From: an uncultured Prevotella sp.
Lineage (GTDB): Bacteria; Bacteroidota; Bacteroidia; Bacteroidales; Bacteroidaceae
Assembly (NCBI GenBank): GCA_900546345.1
Contig: URCI01000021.1
Coordinates: forward strand, 1 to 44,521
Reading direction: 5' to 3'
Length of the DNA stretch: 44,521 nucleotides
Numbering within the stretch: the stretch's first letter is position 1; each line of letters starts with the position of its first letter. Below are positions 34,277-41,281 of this stretch, in pieces. The notes under the pieces were generated by a model. The model ran no database searches. It saw only the letters and a program-made list of their open reading frames with translations, and was not told where the DNA came from. Made by a program: the position numbers and the translations under genes.

Positions 34277-34413
34277 AATTTTATAAGATTTCATGACTTG
34301 TTTTATTTGGTTGATATACAATTAATTACTAACTTTGTAACCAAAAGATGCAATCTTATAAAATTGTATTTATACGGCTTTTGTGTTCGCATCGTGTTCG
34401 CAAAATGTTCGCA
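34277..34413. repeat. Integrase leader: 14-bp inverted repeat and three phased TGTTCGCA copies
   Basis: AATTTTATAAGATT (34277-34290) and its perfect reverse complement (34352-34365) flank the integrase promoter. TGTTCGCA occurs at 34384-34391, 34395-34402 and 34406-34413, exactly 11 bp apart. They are candidate integrase arm sites or operators between the attachment site and the integrase gene. Confidence 0.7.
34307..34337 (+). promoter_or_regulatory. Promoter of the integrase gene
   Basis: TTG (34307-34309), a 20-bp spacer, TAACTTTG (34330-34337). Full -33/-7 match; leader about 100 nt. Confidence 0.75.
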
Positions 34414-34444
34414 AAATCAACTCTCATTCTAACAGACACCCATT

Positions 34445-35893
34445 ATGAAGGCCTCCAAAACATCACTCAATTGTAACAAAATCGGTAATCTTTCGATGAC
34501 CCTCGTGCTTGATAAGCGTACAAACAAGAATACAGAAAAGTATCCTATGGCGATCTGCTTCAATATAGACAGAACGCGATGGTACTATAAGCTCGTCGAT
34601 ATGCCATTTCAGACAGAGACGTTCTTCAACTCTGTATGTAGTGTCAGCAGCTCACGCAGCCGGCTGATGGATATCCATGACCAGTGGCAACAGTTGTTGG
34701 AAGGATACCGTGAGAAGGTTGTGAAGCTTAGCAAGTCACGACCGATCACGCTTGACAATATCAAGACGATGCTTTCTGGCGCCGGCTTCGAGGAAGAGAA
34801 CGACTTCTCTTTCCTTGGCGTGTGGGAGGGACTTATCAACAAGTATAAAAGAGAGAATAGGGTAGGTACAGCGGATAACTACTCTTGGTCATTGAACTCC
34901 TTCCGAAAGATTATCGGTGAGGTTAATGGATTTAAGATAGACAAGAACACCATCAAGCTATGGGATGAAGGTATGAGAAACGGTATTATGCTGAACGGAA
35001 AGCTCGAGGGGAAAATCTCTGATGCTACCAGGGGCATGTATCTCCGGACCTGTCGTGTCGTATGGAACGAGTGCATCAAGCGAGGCTATCTCCCCGAAGA
35101 AAGTTACCCGTTTTCAAATAAGGACAACGATCTCGTTTCTATACCGCGAGGGAAGAAGCGGCAGCAGTCGTATTTGACCATTGAGGAGATGACGCAGTTG
35201 TATCATGTGTTTACAGAGAAACGTTATCCCGAGACTTGGACGAAGGAATATACGGAGCGTGCCCATGACTCTCTTGGGCTGTTCCTTACTCAGTACCTCT
35301 GTAATGGCTTCAATCTGGCCGATGCCGGGAGGCTGAAGTTCAATCGCACCTATTTTGCAGAAGGAGGACGTGCTTTTGAATTTCTGAGGAAGAAGACTTC
35401 TGAGACGAGCAATGGCATGTCCGTCGTTATCGTACCTATCATCAAGCCTCTGCAGGTGATTCTTGACGAGATTGGCGCTAAACCAGCAAAGGATGCTTAT
35501 GTTTTTCCGCAAATCTTCCGTGGCATTGAGGATGAGACGATAAGACGTAAGCTGACGGTACAGGAGAACTCGAATATAAAGGACCGTGTCATCCGCATCT
35601 GCAAGGAAGTGCTTGGGTGGGAGAAGAAACCTTCGGGTACCTGGGCCCGCCACTCCTTTGCTACTAATCTCAAGCATCTTGGGGTTGAAGAGTTGTATAT
35701 CTCTGAGAGTATGGGCCATTCGCTTGGCAACAACATCACAGCCGGATATCAGGACATGTACCCGCTTGAGACTCGCTTCGAGTATAACTCCAAGTTGTTG
35801 AATCTTGAGGAAGAAAAGCCGGATATAGACGTCGACAGCATGACTCCGGAGCAGATGAAGGAGATGCTGAAGAAAGTTTTGGGGCAAAAATAA
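34445..35893 (+). CDS. Tyrosine recombinase (integrase), Bacteroidetes type
   Basis: Length 482 residues: N-terminal arm-binding region (about 15-100), SAM-like core-binding domain (about 120-225) and catalytic domain (about 240-460). Catalytic residues seen are R402 in TWARHSFAT, H425 in MGHS and nucleophile Y435 in TAGYQDMY. The first catalytic arginine position is asparagine (N290 in CNGFNLAD) and the HxxR histidine is T399. Loss of the first arginine is known in IntDOT-like recombinases of this phylum. The adjacent tRNA-Met fragment shows its target. The last 30 residues are acidic and helical. Confidence 0.93.
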   Translation: MKASKTSLNCNKIGNLSMTLVLDKRTNKNTEKYPMAICFNIDRTRWYYKLVDMPFQTETFFNSVCSVSSSRSRLMDIHDQWQQLLEGYREKVVKLSKSRPITLDNIKTMLSGAGFEEENDFSFLGVWEGLINKYKRENRVGTADNYSWSLNSFRKIIGEVNGFKIDKNTIKLWDEGMRNGIMLNGKLEGKISDATRGMYLRTCRVVWNECIKRGYLPEESYPFSNKDNDLVSIPRGKKRQQSYLTIEEMTQLYHVFTEKRYPETWTKEYTERAHDSLGLFLTQYLCNGFNLADAGRLKFNRTYFAEGGRAFEFLRKKTSETSNGMSVVIVPIIKPLQVILDEIGAKPAKDAYVFPQIFRGIEDETIRRKLTVQENSNIKDRVIRICKEVLGWEKKPSGTWARHSFATNLKHLGVEELYISESMGHSLGNNITAGYQDMYPLETRFEYNSKLLNLEEEKPDIDVDSMTPEQMKEMLKKVLGQK

Positions 35894-35926
35894 TCAATCC
35901 GAGATGATTTATTGAAATAAAATACG

Positions 35927-35934
35927 TAACTTTA
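35927..35934 (+). promoter_or_regulatory. Possible promoter of the AlbA_2 gene
   Basis: TAACTTTA, one base from consensus, 25 bp before the ATG. No TTG at the right spacing. Confidence 0.4.
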
Positions 35935-35959
35935 GCCACTCAATATTGATAATAGCATT

Positions 35960-37549
35960 ATGGCATTACCTATCAACATAGAAGACCTGCTCAAGAAGCG
36001 AAGGGTGGAGGACAACCGTATTGAGTTCAAACGTGGTTGGAATCCCGATGATATTTATCATAGCATTTCTGCCTTTGCCAACGATATAGACAATCTTGGT
36101 GGAGGGTATATCCTTGTCGGTGTAGACCAGGATGACAATGGACTTGCCAAACGGCCAGTCATGGGCGTCCCGATAGAGAAGCACGATAAGATACAAAAGG
36201 AGATGGTGGCATATAACAATATGATCAGCCCCTACTACATGCCGCGCACTTCGTTTGAGCAAGTAGACGGAGTTGACGTCTTTGTCATCTGGGTGCCTGC
36301 GGGACTCAATCGTCCTTATGCTGTTCCTGCCAATGTCACTTCGAAGACAAAGAAGATGACCTACTATGTCAGAAGTGGGTCAAGTAGTGTCGTTGCCAAA
36401 GGAGAAATCTACGATGAGTTGATGGCTATGGCTAATCATGTGCCATTTGATGAACGCCCGAATCCAAAGGTCAAGATAGAAGACATCTCGATGGTTCTTC
36501 TTCGAGACTATCTTGTGAAGATAGGCAGCAGACTCCAGAAATCTCTCTTCACGCAACCCCTTGAGTTAACCCTTGAGCAGATGGATCTCTATACTGGTCC
36601 ATCGGAGAATAGAATGCTGAAGAATGTCGCAGCGATGATGTTCAGTGATCATCCAGAGAAGTTCTTCCCATATACCCAGTCAGAAATCGTCGTCTTCCCT
36701 AAGGGCAGGTTGAATGATCCTGATAATTTCAGTGAGAACATACTTCATGGCAGTGTACCTCAGCTTATCAATGGAACTTTGGATTATCTAAAGAACAATG
36801 TACTCCGTGAGTTCGTTGTCAAACTTCCCGACCGTGCAGAGAGTCTCAGATACTTCAACTATCCTGTCCAAGCTTTGGAAGAAGCAGTCACCAATGCTTT
36901 TTATCATCGGGATTACTCACTTTATGAGCCAGTTACGGTAGAGGTACAACCGGATGGAATCACAGTAAGCAGTGTCCCTGGACCCGACCGCTCTATATCT
37001 TCTGATGCAATTGAGAAGGGCGGGATAATGTATTCTCGTAGGTACAGGAACCGTCGATTGGGAGATTTTCTTAAGGAGTTGGATTTAACAGAGGGTCGTT
37101 TCACGGGCATACCAACAATCCAAGCCAAACTTGAAGAGAACGGATCTCCTCGAGCCAGATTTATCACGGATGATACACGCAGTTATCTTGACGTATTCAT
37201 ACCTATTCACGAAACTGTAAAAAGCTCGGATATTGCCATCAAAACTTTTGATGAGGTCGAGAATGGGCCGAATAATGAGCCGAATCAAGGAGGCTTTGAC
37301 CCAAATTCTGACCCAAATGGCCCAAATCCTGACCCAAATAAATTATCAAAGAGGCAGAATACTATATTGAAGACTATCCAACTTCATCCAGAGTTCTCAA
37401 GAAAAGCTATAGCAGAACTAACAGGAATGTCAGATTCGACTGTAAAACGTGAAATTAGATTTCTTAAAGAAAGTGGTTTTATCCGGCGAGATGGTCTGAC
37501 CAAAGGTGGAAAATGGATAGTAATAAGAGAAATACCAATGAATGAATAA
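35960..37549 (+). CDS. AlbA_2 / HATPase_c_4 / winged-helix protein
   Basis: Length 529 residues with three parts. The Schlafen-type AlbA_2 domain (about 15-150) contains NRIEFKRGW (E22, K24), FANDIDNLGGGYILVGV and TYYVRSGSSS. A HATPase_c_4-like region (about 300-420) contains EEAVTNAFYHRDYS (N312, H316, D318) and DGITVSSVPGP. After a repetitive Asp/Pro/Asn linker (436-460) a winged helix follows (about 462-520, SRKAIAELTGMSDSTVKREIRFLKESGFIRR). Proteins of this design are common accessory genes annotated as ATP-binding or putative transcriptional regulators. A link to phage defence or element regulation is inferred. It is cotranscribed with the membrane protein 3 bp downstream. Confidence 0.85.
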   Translation: MALPINIEDLLKKRRVEDNRIEFKRGWNPDDIYHSISAFANDIDNLGGGYILVGVDQDDNGLAKRPVMGVPIEKHDKIQKEMVAYNNMISPYYMPRTSFEQVDGVDVFVIWVPAGLNRPYAVPANVTSKTKKMTYYVRSGSSSVVAKGEIYDELMAMANHVPFDERPNPKVKIEDISMVLLRDYLVKIGSRLQKSLFTQPLELTLEQMDLYTGPSENRMLKNVAAMMFSDHPEKFFPYTQSEIVVFPKGRLNDPDNFSENILHGSVPQLINGTLDYLKNNVLREFVVKLPDRAESLRYFNYPVQALEEAVTNAFYHRDYSLYEPVTVEVQPDGITVSSVPGPDRSISSDAIEKGGIMYSRRYRNRRLGDFLKELDLTEGRFTGIPTIQAKLEENGSPRARFITDDTRSYLDVFIPIHETVKSSDIAIKTFDEVENGPNNEPNQGGFDPNSDPNGPNPDPNKLSKRQNTILKTIQLHPEFSRKAIAELTGMSDSTVKREIRFLKESGFIRRDGLTKGGKWIVIREIPMNE

Positions 37550-37552
37550 ACT

Positions 37553-38251
37553 ATGAACAGACTTCACAAGCCCCACGAGATCATGTGCTATGCCGCAATA
37601 GTTGCAGCAGTCCCGCTACTTGCCAAGTTTGTAGAGGTCGCATCAGGTTCTGAACTGCCCCCAACGATATGGCATATTACGTGGCTCATCTGCGGAATAT
37701 CGCTGGTTGTTGTGTGTTCTTGCTTGGTGTATATCTTTGTGGCTATACCTTTAGAGGCAGTGCTGAAGCGAACGAAGAAATCGAAGGTTCCTTCGGAGCG
37801 ACAACAGAAAGAGGTAGAGGATGACAAGGAACCTGAGGCTATGATAACCTCAGTAAATGAAGTAGATAGCCAATCAAAAGAACATGGACAGCAACTTGAT
37901 GAGCGGCACCAGATTTTTCAACCCTATGTGGCCGTTGATGAAGACGACCGACCCACTGCTCCTGTTCTCGACATTCTTGACAGCTTATTCAAGGAGATAA
38001 AGGCTAAGAAAGACGTGGGTATCGCCCTATACTGTGTGCGGGATCTTAAATGGCTTGCAAGCTATCCGACATACAACGATATGGTAGCCGTCTTCGGTAC
38101 AGACATAGTGGGATCGAAAAGCAACTATTCAACTTACATGGCTTTGGTCCGCCAGACGACTGATGACTATAGTAACGCTACGAGCGAATTCCTGACAGAT
38201 GTCAGAGCGATGAAGCCGAAGTTGAGGCGTATTGAGGAAGGAATGAGGTAA
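37553..38251 (+). CDS. Two-TM membrane protein of unknown function
   Basis: Length 232 residues. Two membrane segments (about 10-29 and 40-66) are followed by a basic turn (KRTKKSK), an acidic disordered linker (about 78-130) and a helical cytoplasmic C-domain (about 135-230, DILDSLFKEIKAKKD..., GSKSNYSTYMALVRQTTDDY). No family is recognised. It begins 3 bp after the AlbA_2 gene stop and is followed by a strong terminator, so the two form a closed two-gene cargo unit. The product may anchor or sense for the AlbA_2 protein (inference). Confidence 0.7.
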   Translation: MNRLHKPHEIMCYAAIVAAVPLLAKFVEVASGSELPPTIWHITWLICGISLVVVCSCLVYIFVAIPLEAVLKRTKKSKVPSERQQKEVEDDKEPEAMITSVNEVDSQSKEHGQQLDERHQIFQPYVAVDEDDRPTAPVLDILDSLFKEIKAKKDVGIALYCVRDLKWLASYPTYNDMVAVFGTDIVGSKSNYSTYMALVRQTTDDYSNATSEFLTDVRAMKPKLRRIEEGMR

Positions 38252-38271
38252 AGTCCCATGGAAACTATTTG

Positions 38272-38302
38272 TCCCCATCAGTAAAAACTGGTGGGGATTT
38301 TT
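38272..38302 (+). terminator. Terminator of the AlbA_2 / membrane-protein unit
   Basis: TCCCCATCAGT (38272-38282), AAAA loop, ACTGGTGGGGA (38287-38297), then TTTTT. There is one wobble pair in an 11-bp stem. Confidence 0.9.
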
Positions 38303-38310
38303 CATATCTA

Positions 38311-38380
38311 TTGAACTCGACTGAACTTTCGTTGAACAACAGTTGAACAATCCTTGAATATCATGAATCTTTATTGAACT
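38311..38380. repeat. Helically phased TTGAAC array
   Basis: Seven copies of TGAA(C/T), most preceded by T, start at 38312, 38322, 38333, 38344, 38355, 38364 and 38375. The steps are 10, 11, 11, 11, 9 and 11 bp (mean 10.5), one helical turn. The array lies between the terminator and the promoter of the HTH gene. Confidence 0.8.
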
Positions 38381-38437
38381 TACTGTTATACAGAAAGTTA
38401 ATAGGTAGCTATGCTTTCGTGCAGTCATTTTTATTCC

Positions 38438-38445
38438 TAACTTTG
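38438..38445 (+). promoter_or_regulatory. Promoter of the HTH-RepA gene cluster
   Basis: TAACTTTG followed by CA, exact match, 69 bp before the chosen start. No clear TTG upstream, which fits a promoter that depends on an activator or on the phased array 58 bp upstream. Confidence 0.6.
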
Positions 38446-38513
38446 CAATGCGATGTTTGAGCAGATCTTCCTTCTGCAACGACGTCGAAGTACCTACTAA
38501 TCTTTTTTCTACC

Positions 38514-38828
38514 ATGGAAATTACTACTAATCCATTCATCGTGATGACTAAGGCAGACTTTGAGGCAGCCATTGCCCAAATTGCAACCAGGCTGCAGCCT
38601 GTACAATCAATTAACCAGCCAGCACCGGCGCCCCCCCACAGTCAGACCGTCGCTGCGGACAAACAGTTCCTTTCCCGTAAGGAGACAGCTGAGTTGCTGA
38701 AGGTCGATTTCTCGACACTATGGCGCTGGAACAAGTCAGGCATCCTCAAGTCGGTGAAAGTCGGTCCGCGCCGCGTCATTTATAAATATGATGACGTAAT
38801 GAACATTCTAACCTTGGGAGGAGCATAA
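38514..38828 (+). CDS. Helix-turn-helix (MerR/excisionase-like) DNA-binding protein
   Basis: Length 104 residues from MEITTNPFIV; the frame extends 22 codons upstream but that part overlaps the promoter region and begins with non-conserved sequence. The C-terminal half is the helix_turn_helix_17-type domain seen in excisionase-like proteins: FLSRKETAELLKVDFSTLWRW, then a wing with GPRRVIYKYDDV. The N-terminus is helical (MTKADFEAAIAQIATRL) with a Pro-rich hinge. Such genes sit directly upstream of the RepA-like helicase in Bacteroidetes mobilizable elements, as here (2 bp gap). It may regulate excision or replication. Confidence 0.85.
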   Translation: MEITTNPFIVMTKADFEAAIAQIATRLQPVQSINQPAPAPPHSQTVAADKQFLSRKETAELLKVDFSTLWRWNKSGILKSVKVGPRRVIYKYDDVMNILTLGGA

Positions 38829-38830
38829 CT

Positions 38831-39775
38831 ATGGCGCAAGACGATTTCATTCAGTCAGCATTCAAAGAGTTGCATCTTCGCAGTGCCGAGGATGCCGGTG
38901 GCTTCCACGTGTCATCCATGAACGAGTGCCTGGACAAGGCGCGCTCGTTGCCACCGTTGGTGACTCTCTATCCCAATGTCGTCCTTGAAGGTGACCTCTG
39001 TGTCATCTTCGGGCAGTCGGGTATCGGCAAGACCATCTTTGCCATGCAGGTTGCGCGTGATATTGCCGCCAGTGGCAGACGGGTGCTGTATGCCGATTTC
39101 GAGATGACACCCCGGCAGCTTGCCCTACGTTATGGTACGGCCGACTTTCCTCTGACACTCTTCCGTGCCGAGATGGATACAGACAACCTGCCGGAGGACA
39201 TCCTCAAAGGCATTGAGGAGGCTGCACTTGCCAACCAGACCGATGTCGTCTTTATCGACAACATCACGGCCCTCGGACAATCCCTTGACAAAGGCTCTGA
39301 CGCCGGCAGTCTGATGGCAGCACTCAACGCCCTGAAGAAGCAGCACAACTGGACCTTAGTCATCCTCAACCACGTGCCCAAGATGTTCTCCGGTGCCGTC
39401 CCCCTGTCTCTGTCAGCCATACAGGGTTCGGCAAAGATCAACCAGCTCATTGATGATGCTATTGGTCTTGGTCAGTCGCACAAGGATCCGTCGATGGTCT
39501 ATGTCAAGCAGTGTAAGTGGCGCAACGGCGAGATAGCCCTCGACTCCGGCAATGTGGCGCTCTATGAGCGTGGCAAGGATGCTTCGGGCAACCTCTGCTT
39601 CACCTTCAAGGACTATGGCTGCGAGTCGGACCATCTGTCAACGGAAAACACCGATGAACGGGACAGTCTGAAGTTGCGTGTCAGGGAACTGTCAGCCCAG
39701 GGCAAGTCACAGCAGGAGATAGCAGCCGAGTGCGGCATATCTCAAAGCAAGGTGTCACGGTTGCTGAGGCAATAG
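38831..39775 (+). CDS. RepA-like RecA-fold helicase/ATPase
   Basis: Length 314 residues. Walker A is GQSGIGKT (61-68), with a following ADFEMTPRQ block. Walker B is DVVFIDN, with a later VILNHVPK segment and the SAIQGSAKINQLIDDAIGL motif typical of AAA_25/RepA helicases of plasmids and integrative elements. The C-terminus carries a small HTH (QQEIAAECGISQSKVSRLLRQ, about 293-314) that could bind the repeat array immediately downstream. It begins 2 bp after the HTH gene. Its role is probably replication of the excised element. Confidence 0.88.
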   Translation: MAQDDFIQSAFKELHLRSAEDAGGFHVSSMNECLDKARSLPPLVTLYPNVVLEGDLCVIFGQSGIGKTIFAMQVARDIAASGRRVLYADFEMTPRQLALRYGTADFPLTLFRAEMDTDNLPEDILKGIEEAALANQTDVVFIDNITALGQSLDKGSDAGSLMAALNALKKQHNWTLVILNHVPKMFSGAVPLSLSAIQGSAKINQLIDDAIGLGQSHKDPSMVYVKQCKWRNGEIALDSGNVALYERGKDASGNLCFTFKDYGCESDHLSTENTDERDSLKLRVRELSAQGKSQQEIAAECGISQSKVSRLLRQ

Positions 39776-39786
39776 ACCTTATGCAA

Positions 39787-39880
39787 TTATTCATTTTATT
39801 CACTTTATTCAGTTATGCATAAGTGAATAAAATGAATAAAGTGAATAATCTGAATAAAATGAATAACCTGAATAATGAAT
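39787..39880. repeat. 9-bp iteron array downstream of the helicase gene
   Basis: Three TTATTCA copies (39787, 39796, 39805) and six TGAATAA copies (39824, 39833, 39842, 39851, 39860, 39869), every step exactly 9 bp. The two groups are in opposite orientation around the palindrome TTATGCATAA (39813-39822). It is a candidate replication origin or RepA-binding site, filling the gap between the helicase and TOPRIM-like genes. Confidence 0.85.
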
Positions 39881-39899
39881 CATAATACTGACATTACCT

Positions 39900-40583
39900 A
39901 TGACAACTATTGACTATGAGCGAGTAAAAGCCACGAGGGCTCCAGTATGGCAGCGGCAGTTGATCCGAATTCCCGAAGACAGCATCTCCAGCCATCACTC
40001 ATCGCTAACCGACTACCTTGACAGGACTGTCTGTTATAGTCCGGAAGGTATGAGGCAGATCGACAGCCTTATAGAGAAGTACCGTCTCGGGGCCGTCAAC
40101 AAGACGATGAATGACCACTACGGTACCGTTCTGCCCCGTATCAACCGGAAAGATCAAATCTTGGGAGGCTCAGTTATCTACTTCGATGCAGAGAAAGGCG
40201 ACATGTTGAAAAGTGAACCACTGACAGACAATCTCTATCAATGGTACTGCTTCGACTACTACACAGACGACAGTGTCTTCTTCGGAGAGCATACCCTCTC
40301 CGGTAAGCCAGTAGCAGTCGTACAGGAGGAGAAGACCGTCTTGCTCGGTGCCCTGGCGATGCCGGAAATCGACTGGCTGGCGATAGGACATGGCAACGAC
40401 CTTTCGGAAGAGATGGCCCGAAAACTGTTTGGCCGACAGGCCATTCTCTTCGCAGACGACATGAACTGTGACTACTATGACGACCGTTTTGGCAAGTTCA
40501 TCAAGATTGACAAAAGTTTCGTTGACAAGGATATCAATTCCTATCTTGCCGGTCAGGTCAGTAGGCAGTTTACAGGAAGATGA
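39900..40583 (+). CDS. TOPRIM-like protein, resembling DUF6371 replication proteins
   Basis: Length 227 residues. The middle and end resemble the TOPRIM-like half of DUF6371/primase-type proteins of Bacteroidetes elements: GGSVIYFDAEKGDM, FGEHTLSGKPVAVVQEEKTVLL (conserved Glu), then IDWLAIGHGN and AILFADDMNCDYYD (acidic DxD-like). The zinc-finger N-terminus of full-size members is missing, so it is short for the family. Located between the iteron array and the oriT candidate, it fits a replication role with the RepA-like helicase. The family assignment is by pattern only. Confidence 0.6.
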   Translation: MTTIDYERVKATRAPVWQRQLIRIPEDSISSHHSSLTDYLDRTVCYSPEGMRQIDSLIEKYRLGAVNKTMNDHYGTVLPRINRKDQILGGSVIYFDAEKGDMLKSEPLTDNLYQWYCFDYYTDDSVFFGEHTLSGKPVAVVQEEKTVLLGALAMPEIDWLAIGHGNDLSEEMARKLFGRQAILFADDMNCDYYDDRFGKFIKIDKSFVDKDINSYLAGQVSRQFTGR

Positions 40584-40602
40584 AACTTAATCACTTTGTT
40601 GA

Positions 40603-40718
40603 TTTATCACTTGAAGAGTCAGTGGGCAAGTTATGCCTTTTGTCATGACAACGGCAACTTGCCCACCCTCCAGGGCTGGGAATCAGTTTGCTCGAAACTC
40701 GCTCACTTTATCACTTGA
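40603..40718. other. Candidate origin of transfer (oriT)
   Basis: A perfect 11-bp inverted repeat GTGGGCAAGTT (40622-40632) / AACTTGCCCAC (40656-40666) encloses GCC/GGC pairs and the palindrome TTGTCATGACAA (40640-40651). The GC-rich CCCTCCAGGGCTGGG follows. Identical 12-bp direct repeats TTTATCACTTGA flank the structure (40603-40614 and 40707-40718). It is immediately upstream of mobC, the usual place for oriT. The nick site cannot be placed. Confidence 0.55.
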
Positions 40719-40740
40719 TATACTAATAACAATCTATACC

Positions 40741-41223
40741 ATGAGTAAAAACATTACACAGAACAAAACGGAGTTCATCCAGTTTCGACTGGACAGAGAC
40801 TCGAAGATTACAGCCAAGGCGCTTGCCGAAAAATACTTCGACGGGAAGATGAGTGCCATGTTCCGCTACATGCTGAACAATACTGATCTTACGAAAATGT
40901 ATAATACGACAGAAGCTAATGGCTTTGACCGTAGTTGTAATGCAACCTTCGCAGGAGGATCTTCAACTCAAGAGGTCGTAGACTGGCTCCGGTCTGTCTA
41001 TGAAGAGTACAAGACAGAGAATAGGGAACTGTCCGCCATTGGGAACAATATCAATCAGATCGCCCATCATGTCAATGCCAACGCCATGACCTACCCGAAC
41101 CCGCTGACCCGCCAGGTGGCGGATGATTTAGGGCAGGCAACCAGCGACCTTAGCTCTCTTCGCAGCCAGTCGGCAGACCGGTGGAAGAAGGTTAAGTCAG
41201 CTATTAATCACCCAACCGATTAA
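40741..41223 (+). CDS. MobC-like mobilization accessory protein
   Basis: Length 160 residues from MSKNITQNKTEF; the open frame begins 36 codons earlier, but that region overlaps the oriT hairpin. The N-terminal part is ribbon-helix-helix-like (TEFIQFRLDRDSKITAKALAEKYF). The C-terminal ELSAIGNNINQIAHHVNA is the hallmark of Bacterial mobilisation (MobC) proteins. It binds oriT with the relaxase in the relaxosome. The relaxase gene starts 58 bp later. Confidence 0.88.
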   Translation: MSKNITQNKTEFIQFRLDRDSKITAKALAEKYFDGKMSAMFRYMLNNTDLTKMYNTTEANGFDRSCNATFAGGSSTQEVVDWLRSVYEEYKTENRELSAIGNNINQIAHHVNANAMTYPNPLTRQVADDLGQATSDLSSLRSQSADRWKKVKSAINHPTD

Positions 41224-41251
41224 TCACTTAATCGGTTAATCTCTTAATCAA
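41214..41251. repeat. 8-bp TTAATC tandem repeats with a hairpin at the mobC end
   Basis: TTAATC starts at 41220, 41228, 41236 and 41244 (period 8). AACCGATTAA (41214-41223) and TTAATCGGTT (41228-41237) form a perfect 10-bp hairpin with a TCAC loop that includes the mobC stop codon. Confidence 0.75.
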
Positions 41252-41281
41252 CAACCCTTTTATTAACAAACATCATTCATC

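Noticed and set aside
38448..38513. Longer start for the HTH protein
   Set aside because: The ATG at 38448 would lie at or within a few bases of the transcription start set by TAACTTTG at 38438-38445, and the extra residues are not HTH-like.
39787..39880. Could the 9-bp array be a CRISPR?
   Set aside because: Repeats are 7 bp with 2-bp gaps and no spacers; no cas genes in the window.
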